DNA of 64,000 nt, from assembly GCA_026537415.1 (NCBI GenBank), contig JAFNMF010000027.1:1-64000 (forward strand), read 5' to 3'. The position numbers and the translations under genes were made by a program. Each line of letters opens with the position of its first letter. Positions within the stretch are counted from its first letter, which is position 1. Shown one piece after another: positions 26,042 through 34,812 of this stretch. This DNA comes from Acetobacteraceae bacterium B3987. Lineage in GTDB: Bacteria; Pseudomonadota; Alphaproteobacteria; Acetobacterales; Acetobacteraceae. The notes below the pieces were generated by a model. The model was not told the origin of the DNA, ran no database searches, and was given only the letters and a program-made list of their open reading frames with translations.

Positions 26042-28546
26042 TTAGGACCATAAATCCTCTGGGGCGTGGAGGTCAAAGAAGGTCCGCAGATCCTGTCGGA
26101 AATAATGTGGGTATGCCGGATCTTTTTTAAAGAGCGGATTGTCTTTCCATCGTTCCAGCATGACCTGTTTTTCATTGAAAAAGCGGGCTTCATGCTCTGG
26201 GCGATCGTCACTCCCTCGGGAGTAACTCTCATGATGGACAGCCTCTGCTTCCGCACAGAAGATGATGCGATGGCCACTATCCCTGATTTTTAAGCAGAGA
26301 TCGACATCGTTATAGGCTACGGCAAGGTTGGCTTCATCAAAACCGCCCACCTCATCAAAGAGCGGATGAGATACAAGCAAGGCTGCCCCGGTGACGGCCG
26401 TTACCTCATGGTTGAGGCGCAGTCGACCGATATAACCGAAGTCCTTTGAGGACTGGAGACGATGAACATGCACCCCGATGACTTCCGGCCCAACAGCCAC
26501 GCCAGCATGCTGGATGGTTCCGTTGGGGTAGAGAAGCCGTGCCCCTACGGCACCAACATCCGGTGAGGCCAGCGTTTCCAACACCATTTTCTTGAGGAAG
26601 TCCGGCTGAGTGATGATGACATCGTTATTGAGGAAAAGCAGCAGATCGCTTTGGCTCTGTCTGGCAGCCAGATTGTTGAGCCGGGCATAATTGAATGGCT
26701 CTTCCACATGCAGGACGCTGACCTGCTCGTGTGTTTTGATATCATCCAACCATGCCAGCGTGTCCTTTTGGACGGAGAAATTATCTACAAGGATAATCTC
26801 AAACTTGCCGTAGGTCTGCGACTTCAGAAGGGATTGGACACAGTTTCGTGTCATATCCAGCTGGTCCCGGAATGGGATGATGATGCTGACAGATGGCTGT
26901 TCAGCGAAAGGCCAGTTGATGGCATAGAGGCTTAGACGCTCCACGGAGGAGACCGCAGCTTCAATTCCTTTTCGCTTCAGATGATCTGTAACACAGTTCA
27001 CACCCGCTTGGACGGCATAACCTTTGTTGCCGATATTGCTGGCGGTGGAATTGGGCGTCTTACGCCAGTGATACAGAATCTCCGGCACATGATGGATGGC
27101 CTCACGCGGGATGATTTCCACGGCACGGAGGAGGAAATCATGGTCTTGCGCCCCGTCATAACGGCTTTCCAGTGCGCCGACCTGACGGACCGTGTCCGCC
27201 TCCATGAAAGTGAGATGGCAGATATAGTTGCAGCCCAGAAGGTAGCGGTAATCATAAGCCGGTTTAAGGTTCGGCTCGAGGAAGTGGCCGCCAGCATCCA
27301 CTTTGTCTTCATCGCAGTAGAGCAGCTTGGCACCGGTTTCCAGCGCAGCACGCACCATGCGTTCCAAGGCGACATCAACCAGCAGATCATCATGATCGAA
27401 GAAGGCGATATAGTCGCCTTTGGCATGGCTGATGGCCTTGTTGGTGGCTCCCGCAATGCCCCGGTTCACCTTTAGTGTGAAGGTGCGGATACGCTTATCT
27501 TTTTTGCGATATTCTTTGAGAAGGTCACGGGTCTGCTCACACTGGCTGCCATCATCAACAAGGATGAGTTCCCAGTTTTCATAAGTCTGATTCAGGACAG
27601 ACTCGATAGCCGCCCGGAAATCAGTCTCATTCGGTCGCCATGTCGGGCAGAGGACGGAGACGAGCGGCGCATTCTTCAATGGGTGGGCTTTACGCAGAAG
27701 AGCGGTCTGCTCTCGCAGGAGGGGGTAATAGCTCTTTGCCCATCTGTCATAGTGCTGGAGGTTGAGTGGCTTGCGGGGGATCAGTGAGCGTGTGGTGTTT
27801 CGCAGGGCTGTCAGTTGCTGGTGCAATGCGGCGATGCTGTTTTCGATCTGCACGAGCTTGGCGGTCAGCTGGTCGTCTGCCAGAGAGGTGACCAACGGGC
27901 TGCCAGACAGGGGCGTATTATCCGGTACGCTGGTAACGGTGATCTCATGGGAGAGACCATCATGGTACTGCTGCGGGATAGGCACTTCGAATCCACAGTT
28001 GGGCGGCCCTTTTAGAGCCTCGGAAACATCGCCCCGATAGCAGTCGGCCCGGACGGTCCTGATGGGCATACCATCAATCCGGACAGATACGACAATACCG
28101 CCTGACCATTCAGCATTTGGATGGTCACGAGAGATAATCCAGCCCCGAAGAAGACCTTCAGAAATACCATCTATACAGCTCTGATAGTCAGTATGTGGCA
28201 TGCGGGTAAAGGGGAGGGATTCGTGGCCTTTTTCAGGCTGGTCCTCATTGGGGAAAAGGAGGGCAGTACGGTCGGAAAAGCGGATGGAGATGTTATGGGA
28301 CTCGCCATCGAAAGCCTCTTGAGGAAGCTTGAACCGGAAACCCAGTTTGTCACTGGAAAGCCGCAGAACTTGGCGGACATCATCACGTGGCAGGTCACAG
28401 AGAACCTGCATGACTTCCTGACCATCCATCAGGATGTGAAGGAGGACAACACGGGCCGGGTTATGCAGGTTGACAGCCCAACCACTGATGATGCCGTTTT
28501 GGCTGTCTACGGTCTCAACAAAACCGTGGAATTGGTCTGTAGGCAA
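26042..28546 (-). CDS. Large glycosyltransferase with two GT2 domains and two N-terminal beta modules
   Basis: 834 residues from the TTG at 28546, which has a perfect AGGAGG six bases upstream; a longer frame to ATG 28750 has no such site and an unlikely leader. Two similar N-terminal modules ('GIISGWAVNLHNPA', about residues 5-95, and 'GLLRGWIISRDHPNAEW', about 120-205) are followed by a short coiled coil (about 225-255). The first GT2 domain starts at 'PLVSVLCPTWRPNETDF' (about 293) and has 'YIAFFDHDDLL'. The second starts at 'SVSIIIPFRDQLDMTRN' (about 551) and has 'LLLFLNNDVII'. It resembles O-antigen or rhamnan-type polysaccharide synthesis proteins. It stands opposite and close to the secretion/glycosyltransferase cluster and may serve the same surface structure. 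Confidence 0.85.
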   Translation of the reverse strand: MPTDQFHGFVETVDSQNGIISGWAVNLHNPARVVLLHILMDGQEVMQVLCDLPRDDVRQVLRLSSDKLGFRFKLPQEAFDGESHNISIRFSDRTALLFPNEDQPEKGHESLPFTRMPHTDYQSCIDGISEGLLRGWIISRDHPNAEWSGGIVVSVRIDGMPIRTVRADCYRGDVSEALKGPPNCGFEVPIPQQYHDGLSHEITVTSVPDNTPLSGSPLVTSLADDQLTAKLVQIENSIAALHQQLTALRNTTRSLIPRKPLNLQHYDRWAKSYYPLLREQTALLRKAHPLKNAPLVSVLCPTWRPNETDFRAAIESVLNQTYENWELILVDDGSQCEQTRDLLKEYRKKDKRIRTFTLKVNRGIAGATNKAISHAKGDYIAFFDHDDLLVDVALERMVRAALETGAKLLYCDEDKVDAGGHFLEPNLKPAYDYRYLLGCNYICHLTFMEADTVRQVGALESRYDGAQDHDFLLRAVEIIPREAIHHVPEILYHWRKTPNSTASNIGNKGYAVQAGVNCVTDHLKRKGIEAAVSSVERLSLYAINWPFAEQPSVSIIIPFRDQLDMTRNCVQSLLKSQTYGKFEIILVDNFSVQKDTLAWLDDIKTHEQVSVLHVEEPFNYARLNNLAARQSQSDLLLFLNNDVIITQPDFLKKMVLETLASPDVGAVGARLLYPNGTIQHAGVAVGPEVIGVHVHRLQSSKDFGYIGRLRLNHEVTAVTGAALLVSHPLFDEVGGFDEANLAVAYNDVDLCLKIRDSGHRIIFCAEAEAVHHESYSRGSDDRPEHEARFFNEKQVMLERWKDNPLFKKDPAYPHYFRQDLRTFFDLHAPEDLWS

Positions 28547-28803
28547 TGTCTTCCTCCTCAACAAGGCCCGACGAAAGAGAGGCGTTTCATAATTATGCAA
28601 TATTTCTATGCCAGGCACATGGCGTTTTCTGCTCCAGAATGGGGAATATAGAAAAAAGCGGGCAGTTCCACCCCTTAAAGTGGGATAATCGCTTTTTCTG
28701 ATGGTTGTTCTTTGCGGATAGGGGCGGTAATGCACGAAGGCAGGAGGCATCCTGCATCAAAGGGTGATGCCGCTGCAGTTGAAACGGTCAAGGCTTCGGA
28801 CAC

Positions 28804-29748
28804 ATGCGCATGACGCCCGTATCGCGTTCATCACACGGTAGAGCGGGGTTTGACACCGTTTTCCATGGGCTTCTTTTGCTCTGCTCGCTCTTGGTTCTGG
28901 CCATGCTCGGTGGGTTAATCCTGCTGATGGCAACAGGAGGCTGGCAGGCTTTTACGAGATTTGGCCTTTCCTTTTTCGCCACGACATCGTGGAACCCCGT
29001 AAAGGATGTGTACGGGGTGCTGGCTCCTCTGCTGGGGACGCTTGTCAGTACGCTCATCGCTATGTTGATTGCCGTTCCTATGGCCTTCGGTACGGCATTC
29101 TGGCTGACCTATATCGCTTCGGGGCGGTTTTCTTCCATTGTTGGAACAACCATCCAGCTTTTGGCTGCCGTGCCCTCCATCATCTTCGGTATGTGGGGCT
29201 TTCAGACGATTGTCCCTTTCATCGCCCGTGATGTGCAGCCTTTCCTCAATCACCATTTTCGCCACACACCCATCATAGGGCCGCTCCTGTCTGGCCCGCC
29301 TGTGGGTACAGGGCTTGTGACATCCGGTATCATACTGGCCGTGATGATTGCGCCTTTCATTACGGCTGTCATGGTGGATGTGTTTAGTGCCGTGCCCCCG
29401 ATGTTGCGGGAGAGTGCCTATGGGCTAGGGGCGACACGTTGGGAGATGATGCGCAAGATTGTCGTGCCGTGGTCCCGCAATGGCATGATTGGGGCCGTCG
29501 TGCTGGGCATGGGGCGTGCGCTGGGTGAGACTATGGCGGTGACTTTCATCATCGGTAACGTGACAACGGTTGGGTGGTCCCTGTTTGCACCACGTAGCAC
29601 CGTGGCTTCTTTGATCGCCCTTCAGTTTCCAGAAAGCCCGGAAGGGTCTCTGCGCCTTTCTTCCCTTATGGCGTTGGGCTTTATTCTCATGCTTCTTTCT
29701 TGTGTCAGCCTGATTCTGGCACGTTGTCTCAGAGGGAAACGTCAATGA
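28804..29748 (+). CDS. pstC: Phosphate ABC transporter permease PstC
   Basis: 314 residues with about six membrane helices. It is one of two permease subunits of the high-affinity phosphate importer in the inner membrane. The family features are 'FFATTSWNPVKDVYGVLAPL' (about residues 58-77), 'AAVPSIIFGMWGF' and the EAA loop 'ESAYGLGATRWEMMRKIVVP' that contacts the ATPase. ATG 28804 has no strong ribosome site; a second ATG two codons on is possible. The stop overlaps pstA as ATGA. The upstream neighbour is the divergent glycosyltransferase, so pstS, normally first in this operon, is missing here. No clear Pho box was found in the 257-bp gap. Confidence 0.93.
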   Translation: MRMTPVSRSSHGRAGFDTVFHGLLLLCSLLVLAMLGGLILLMATGGWQAFTRFGLSFFATTSWNPVKDVYGVLAPLLGTLVSTLIAMLIAVPMAFGTAFWLTYIASGRFSSIVGTTIQLLAAVPSIIFGMWGFQTIVPFIARDVQPFLNHHFRHTPIIGPLLSGPPVGTGLVTSGIILAVMIAPFITAVMVDVFSAVPPMLRESAYGLGATRWEMMRKIVVPWSRNGMIGAVVLGMGRALGETMAVTFIIGNVTTVGWSLFAPRSTVASLIALQFPESPEGSLRLSSLMALGFILMLLSCVSLILARCLRGKRQ

Positions 29749-30656
29749 CGGAACCTGTAATCTCTCCGGCGTCCGCTGGTAAGGAAGGCAGTGCCGGCTC
29801 CTCCGAACCGGGACAATGGCGTCCGAGCCGCAAGGCCATGCGGCGGCAGATACTGGATTATGTGGCAACGGGTGTCAGTATTGCGGCGGGGAGTATCCTG
29901 CTGCTGGTTCTAGTATCCATTCTCTGGACATTGCTTAGTCGTGGCCTGCCTGGTCTCTCATGGGCGACACTGACTCATAGAATGGGCCCGCCCGGTTCTG
30001 GTGGCGGATTGGCCAATGCCATTGTGGGCAGCGTGTTACAGACAGGCCTTGCCCTGTTAATGGCTGCTCCGGTCGGGTTGATGTGCGGCATCTATCTTTC
30101 CGAGTATGGACGCAAGGGGAATCACTTCGCCAGTGCCGTGCGGTTCGTAGCGGATATGTTGATGTCCGCCCCGTCCATCTTGATCGGCCTTTTCATCTAT
30201 CAGCTTTTTGTTGTGCCTTTCGGCCATTTCTCGGGTTTTTCTGGAGCGGTGGCACTGGCGGTTCTGGCTCTTCCCCTCATTGTGCGGACAACGGAGGACA
30301 TGCTTCGTCTGGTTCCGACAGCCATGCGGGAGGCTGGGGCCGCTTTGGGTGCAGCACGTTGGCGAGTTATCCTGTTCCTCTGCCTGCGGTCTGCCCGTAA
30401 GGGGGTGACGACGGGTATTCTGCTGGCTCTGGCCCGTATGGGAGGAGAGACAGCTCCGCTACTCTTTACCTCGCTGGGCAACCAGACCATGTCCACAGAT
30501 ATGACCCGTCCCATGGCCAGCTTGCCCATTGCCATCTACCAGTATGCTGGAGCCTCTTATGAGGACTGGGTGCAACTGGCTTGGACAGGCGCGCTGCTGG
30601 TGACCTTTGGTGTGCTGATTATCAATATTACCGTGCGGCTTTCCTCCCGTCACTGA
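29745..30656 (+). CDS. pstA: Phosphate ABC transporter permease PstA
   Basis: 303 residues from ATG 29745, which overlaps the pstC stop. A polar N-terminal tail of about 45 residues precedes six membrane helices. '[16 protein letters not shown]' and the EAA loop '[20 protein letters not shown]' are typical, as is '[15 protein letters not shown]' near residue 240. It pairs with PstC to form the phosphate channel. The next gene, pstB, starts 20 nt downstream. Confidence 0.94.
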   Translation: MTEPVISPASAGKEGSAGSSEPGQWRPSRKAMRRQILDYVATGVSIAAGSILLLVLVSILWTLLSRGLPGLSWATLTHRMGPPGSGGGLANAIVGSVLQTGLALLMAAPVGLMCGIYLSEYGRKGNHFASAVRFVADMLMSAPSILIGLFIYQLFVVPFGHFSGFSGAVALAVLALPLIVRTTEDMLRLVPTAMREAGAALGAARWRVILFLCLRSARKGVTTGILLALARMGGETAPLLFTSLGNQTMSTDMTRPMASLPIAIYQYAGASYEDWVQLAWTGALLVTFGVLIINITVRLSSRH

Positions 30657-30676
30657 AATCAAGGGAAAAGATCTTC

Positions 30677-31483
30677 ATGACTCCTGCTTCGATGTCGTCT
30701 ACCGAGCCGTCAGGTAAGGCACCTGCTCAGGATGTGGCCCTTGCAGTGCGGGACCTGAACTTCCATTACGGTAGTCATCATGCCCTGCATGGCATCTCGC
30801 TGGATTTCCCCGCCCGTTGCGTAACGGCCATGATTGGCCCCAGCGGTTGCGGCAAGTCCACTCTGTTGCGTGTCTTCAACAAGATATACGCTCTTTATCC
30901 CGGCCAGCGGGCCACGGGTGAAGTAATGTTTGATGGTCGCAATATCCTCGATGATTCCATCAATCTGGACATGCTGCGCTCTCGCATTGGGATGGTGTTT
31001 CAAAAGCCGACCCCGTTTCCCATGTCCATTTACGACAACATCGCTTTTGGTGTGCGCCTGCATGAGAAGCTGAGCCGGACGGAAATGGATGAGCGTGTGC
31101 AGGATGTGCTGACCCGTGTTGCCCTTTGGAATGAGGTGCGGGACAGGCTGAATGCCCCGGCGACTGGTCTTTCCGGTGGGCAGCAGCAGCGTCTTTGCAT
31201 TGCCCGCAGCATTGCTACTCGGCCAGAGGTTCTTTTGCTGGATGAGCCAACCTCCGCCTTGGACCCGATCTCCACGGCCCGCATTGAAGAACTGCTTGAT
31301 GAGCTGAAAGAAGAGTTCACCATTGCGATTGTAACGCATAACATGCAGCAGGCTGCACGCTGCGCCGACCGTGTTGCTTTCTTCTATCTCGGCAGGCTGG
31401 TGGAGGTGGATACGGCGGACCGTATCTTCACCAACCCCCGTGAAAAGCAGACGCAGGACTATATTACCGGCCGGTTTGGATAA
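30677..31483 (+). CDS. pstB: Phosphate ABC transporter ATP-binding protein PstB
   Basis: 268 residues from ATG 30677, preceded by AGGGAAAAG. ATPase subunit of the phosphate importer. Walker A '[18 protein letters not shown]', signature '[16 protein letters not shown]', Walker B '[13 protein letters not shown]' and the H-loop '[15 protein letters not shown]' are all present. '[20 protein letters not shown]' is the PstB-specific Q-loop region. A frame extension to 30581 lies inside pstA and is rejected. Confidence 0.96.
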   Translation: MTPASMSSTEPSGKAPAQDVALAVRDLNFHYGSHHALHGISLDFPARCVTAMIGPSGCGKSTLLRVFNKIYALYPGQRATGEVMFDGRNILDDSINLDMLRSRIGMVFQKPTPFPMSIYDNIAFGVRLHEKLSRTEMDERVQDVLTRVALWNEVRDRLNAPATGLSGGQQQRLCIARSIATRPEVLLLDEPTSALDPISTARIEELLDELKEEFTIAIVTHNMQQAARCADRVAFFYLGRLVEVDTADRIFTNPREKQTQDYITGRFG

Positions 31484-31500
31484 GCGAAGGGAGAGAGACC

Positions 31501-32226
31501 ATGCCTCATGAGCGTTCTCACATTGTCTCAAGCTTTGAGCAGGAGCTGGAACAGCTCCGGGCGATGATGGTGAAGATTGGCCGCATTGTGGAGGAGCAGG
31601 TGGAGCTTGCCCTTCGTGCCATTTCCGACCATGACGAATCGGCAGCCGAGGAGGCCACACGCCTCGACCCGGAAGTGGATGAGTTGGAGCGGGAAGTGGA
31701 AGGGTTGGTTATCCGTCTGCTGGCCTTGCGTAGCCCGATGGGGGCAGACCTGCGGGAGATTGTTGCTGCTCTTAAGATAACGGGTGATTTAGAGCGTATT
31801 GGTGATTATGCGGCGTCCATCGCCCGTAAGGCGATCAAGGCGGCCTCAGGCGATGGTCAGATTTCTCTATCTGGCCTGCGGAGCATGGGCCGTCTAGTGC
31901 GGGATAATCTGGGCCGGACAGTAGATGCTGTCATTGAGCATGACGCCCATCAGGCTATGGAGGTTTGGCACGCTGATCGTGGTGTGGATGAGCATTATGT
32001 GACCGTGTTCCGTGAGTTGGTGACGTACATGATCGAAGATGCCCGGAATATTCGTGCTTGTACGGAACTGCTGTTTATTGCGAAAAATCTGGAGCGTATC
32101 GGCGATCATGCCACGAATGTGGCGGAACGTGTCTATTACGCTGTAACAGGTGAGAATCTGCCAACAACCCGCCCTCGTGGGGGAAGCCCGACGCGGAGCG
32201 GTGGGTTGGGAGAAGATCTGGACTGA
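31501..32226 (+). CDS. phoU: Phosphate-signalling protein PhoU
   Basis: 241 residues made of two homologous three-helix bundles, each with the metal-binding E/D-x3-D pattern. 'RLDPEVDELEREVE' near residue 50 and 'ALKITGDLERIGDYAASIAR' (first), and 'CTELLFIAKNLERIGDHATN' (second), are signatures. PhoU links the state of the PstSCAB transporter to PhoR/PhoB signalling and restrains phosphate uptake. ATG follows GGGAGAGA and lies 17 nt after pstB. A phoB gene, often next, is absent: the operon ends at the terminator at 32276. Confidence 0.95.
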   Translation: MPHERSHIVSSFEQELEQLRAMMVKIGRIVEEQVELALRAISDHDESAAEEATRLDPEVDELEREVEGLVIRLLALRSPMGADLREIVAALKITGDLERIGDYAASIARKAIKAASGDGQISLSGLRSMGRLVRDNLGRTVDAVIEHDAHQAMEVWHADRGVDEHYVTVFRELVTYMIEDARNIRACTELLFIAKNLERIGDHATNVAERVYYAVTGENLPTTRPRGGSPTRSGGLGEDLD

Positions 32227-32275
32227 GCCGCCATCAGAGCGGCTCATGATAGAGCCATAACGCTCCAAAATATGG

Positions 32276-32313
32276 AAAACCCCCGGCAGGCTCAGAACCT
32301 GCCGGGGGTTTTT
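32276..32313. terminator. Bidirectional terminator between phoU and the permease
   Basis: AAAACCCCCGGCAGG (32276-32290) and CCTGCCGGGGGTTTT (32298-32312) form a 15-bp perfect stem around CTCAGAA, with T5 on plus and T4 on minus. It serves the two convergent genes. Confidence 0.95.
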
Positions 32314-32331
32314 CGTTAGAAGCTTTCTCTA

Positions 32332-33756
32332 TTAGGCTTCGGAGTCGCTATCCTTATCATTGCGTTTGAGAATCAACCACCCACCGTAGAAGATCAATGC
32401 CAGAACAGGGATGGAGCCAACTGTGATGGTGCCAGACGGATAATCAAATGCCATCATGACAAGAACGAGCAGCAGGAAGGCCAGAGTCAGCCAGCCTGTA
32501 TAGGGTGCCCCCGGCATGGCAAATCCTGTTCTGGCGATACGACCTTGTCTGATAGCCTTATGTAGGCGTAGCTGGCAGAGCAGGATGGTGGCCCATGTAC
32601 CCAGAATCCCCAGAGACGAGATGCTCAGCACGATCTCGAAAATCTGTGTCGGGTAGAGATAGTTCATCAGCACGCCGACAAGATAGATGAAGAGCGTTGC
32701 GCCAATTCCTACATAGGGGACGGCATTGCGGTTCAGCTTGCCCATGGCCTGCGGAGCGGAGCCACCGAGGGCCAGAGCCCGCAAAATGCGTCCGGTGGAA
32801 TACAGGCCGGAATTGAGGCTGGAGAGGGCTGCTGTCAGTACGACAAAGTTCATGATGCTATCAGCAGCAGGCAGGCCCAGCTTGTGGAAGAAGGTCACAA
32901 ACGGGCTTTCCCCAGCGTGATAGGCCGACCACGGCATCAGGCAGACTAGAAGGGCAACAGAGCCGACATAGAAGACGACAATACGCCAGATCACGCTGTT
33001 GACGGCATTAGGGACAACTTTGCGTGGGTTTTCGCACTCACCGGCAGCAATGCCGATAAGTTCTGTTGCGGCGTAGGCAAAGACGACACCCTGAATCAGC
33101 ATCAGAGAGGCAACAACGCCATGAGGGAACAGACCACCAGACTCGGTAATGAGATGAAGACCCGGCGTGTAAGGGCCAACATGTGTTCCACTCAGCAAGA
33201 CATAGCCGCCCACGCCCAGAAAGATGACCAGCGTGAGGACTTTTACCAGTGAAAACCAGAACTCAATCTCACCGAAATAACGCACACCAGTAAGATTGAC
33301 CGCCCCGACTACAAGGAGTGCCCCCAGCGCAATCAGCCATTGAGGGATATGGCCGAAGAGGGGCCAGTAATGGATGTAGAGCGCAATGGCCGTAATATCG
33401 ACAATGCCGGTCATGGCCCAGTTGAGGAAAAAGAACCACCCTGCTGCATAGGCGGCTCCCTCACCGAGGAACTCACGCGCATAGGTGACAAAGCTGCCAC
33501 TGCTGGGGCGGTACATCACCAGCTCCCCCATGGCCCGAAGGATCATGAAGGCGCAGAGACCACAGATGGCGTAGGTGATGGCAAGGGAGGGACCGGTAAT
33601 CTGGAGACGGGACCCCGCTCCCAGAAACAGCCCGGTACCGATGGCACCACCAATGGCGATCATCTGCACATGCCGGCGGCTTAGGTCTTTTTGATAGCCT
33701 TCATCTGCCGCATTGGCCTGTTTGGGGAGATTCTGGTCGGGAGGAGAAGTAGTCAT
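32332..33756 (-). CDS. Amino-acid permease, AnsP/CycA-like (APC superfamily)
   Basis: 474 residues and about 12 membrane helices. It imports an amino acid with protons across the inner membrane. 'QMIAIGGAIGTGLFLGAGSR' near residue 30 is the amino-acid-permease signature. Long stretches such as 'YAREFLGEGAAYAAGWFFFL' and 'NWAMTGIVDITAIALY' are close to E. coli AnsP (L-asparagine permease), and 'SPFVTFFHKLGLP' and 'AALSSLNSGLYSTGRILR' also agree. Substrate choice within this group (Asn, Gly/Ala/Ser, aromatic) cannot be decided by eye, so no symbol is given. Start ATG 33756 has AGGA nearby; a TTG at 33771 would add five residues. It appears monocistronic. Confidence 0.87.
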   Translation of the reverse strand: MTTSPPDQNLPKQANAADEGYQKDLSRRHVQMIAIGGAIGTGLFLGAGSRLQITGPSLAITYAICGLCAFMILRAMGELVMYRPSSGSFVTYAREFLGEGAAYAAGWFFFLNWAMTGIVDITAIALYIHYWPLFGHIPQWLIALGALLVVGAVNLTGVRYFGEIEFWFSLVKVLTLVIFLGVGGYVLLSGTHVGPYTPGLHLITESGGLFPHGVVASLMLIQGVVFAYAATELIGIAAGECENPRKVVPNAVNSVIWRIVVFYVGSVALLVCLMPWSAYHAGESPFVTFFHKLGLPAADSIMNFVVLTAALSSLNSGLYSTGRILRALALGGSAPQAMGKLNRNAVPYVGIGATLFIYLVGVLMNYLYPTQIFEIVLSISSLGILGTWATILLCQLRLHKAIRQGRIARTGFAMPGAPYTGWLTLAFLLLVLVMMAFDYPSGTITVGSIPVLALIFYGGWLILKRNDKDSDSEA

Positions 33757-33947
33757 GCGATGATCCTGCAATGGTCGGTCTGGAGGGCCATAGCCCGGGC
33801 AGGTAGTACCTTTTCGCTTCTGTCTGGTCTGCCATGTGTTTTACGAATAGATTCTATAACCAACGCTCAAGGCTTTGCCAATGCGCCGTATCATGAAAGC
33901 AGTTTTTAACAGGCGATTATTATGTCGTTATTGATCTATCCCGTTTT

Positions 33948-34556
33948 TTATGTGGGGGGTGTGCGGCAGCCATGTAGGAAGATACGCAAGCCTTCTTCAA
34001 GATAGCGGCGTAGGCCGTCTCTATCTCGTGCTGGCCCGCAATGGGCGAGTCGACAAATCATGGGAGCTCCAATGGTCAGGCCAAAAAGGTGGTCTGCCGT
34101 ATCCGCTGCATTTTCGAACTGTAGTAGCCCAGCTTTTTTCTGTTCATCCAGCCAGTTTTGAATGTTCGTTTTACTGTCAGCTGTATGAAATAATTCAGTC
34201 ATGAGTTGCTGAATGGAGGGTGAGCGGTTTGTCTCACCAATAATAGTCCGCAGCAGGCCAAGGCGTTTCTCGCAGAGGAGGATTTCCGCCATTTGGAAGA
34301 TCATGGCCCGGAGTTGCTCTTCTAGTCCGGCCTTCGGGGTGGAGGAGGGAGTCAGCGGGACGAAAAGCTCGGTAAGCAGGAGCTGTTCCACTAAGGCCCG
34401 CTTAGAGGGGAAGAAAAGATAGAGCGTTTTTTTGGACATCCCCGCATGGTGGGCGATGTGATCCATCGTGGTGCGGTGATAACCCTGTTGTTGCAACAGG
34501 GTGCAGGCTACCCGGAGAATGGTTTCACGGCGGTCCGTGTCATCATGAGGCTGCAT
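33948..34556 (-). CDS. TetR-family transcriptional repressor of the RND efflux operon
   Basis: 202 residues. The N-terminal helix-turn-helix (about residues 8-52) reads 'ILRVACTLLQQQGYHRTTMD' and 'AGMSKKTLYLFFPSKRALVE', the canonical TetR pattern. The C-terminal ligand-binding domain has 'LRTIIGETNRSPSI', as in the AcrR C-terminal families. It is transcribed away from the efflux genes starting at 34813, and a perfect palindrome lies between them at 34697-34718. The inference is that it represses the efflux operon and is released by a pump substrate. Confidence 0.9.
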   Translation of the reverse strand: MQPHDDTDRRETILRVACTLLQQQGYHRTTMDHIAHHAGMSKKTLYLFFPSKRALVEQLLLTELFVPLTPSSTPKAGLEEQLRAMIFQMAEILLCEKRLGLLRTIIGETNRSPSIQQLMTELFHTADSKTNIQNWLDEQKKAGLLQFENAADTADHLFGLTIGAPMICRLAHCGPARDRDGLRRYLEEGLRIFLHGCRTPPT

Positions 34557-34684
34557 AGCACCACACTCCCTGTGAGATGGAAAGGAAAGTCAGCTTTTGC
34601 CCGATTCCTGCATGGGGCTGTCAAGTCTTATAAAAGAAGCTGTTTCCCGCATGATATTTTTAATCTTGTTGAAAAGAGGTGGGA

Positions 34685-34718
34685 TTGACCAGCAGAGTGG
34701 AAACTGATTAGTTTCCAC
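34685..34718 (+). promoter_or_regulatory. Efflux operon promoter with palindromic TetR-type operator
   Basis: GTGGAAACT (34697-34705) and AGTTTCCAC (34710-34718) are perfect 9-bp arms around GATT. A -35-like TTGACC lies at 34685-34690, and an approximate -10 (TAGTTT, 34709-34714; spacing 18) falls inside the right arm, so a bound repressor would block polymerase. The -10 is a weak match. It is in the divergent gap between tetR and the efflux operon. Confidence 0.6.
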
Positions 34719-34812
34719 CCCTATTTGTTTTTTCATGATGGTACATGGTGCAGGTTGGCTTATTTTCTAGCCCTGTTGTTCCATGTTCATTTCTTAGAGA
34801 GCCTGCCCGTCT

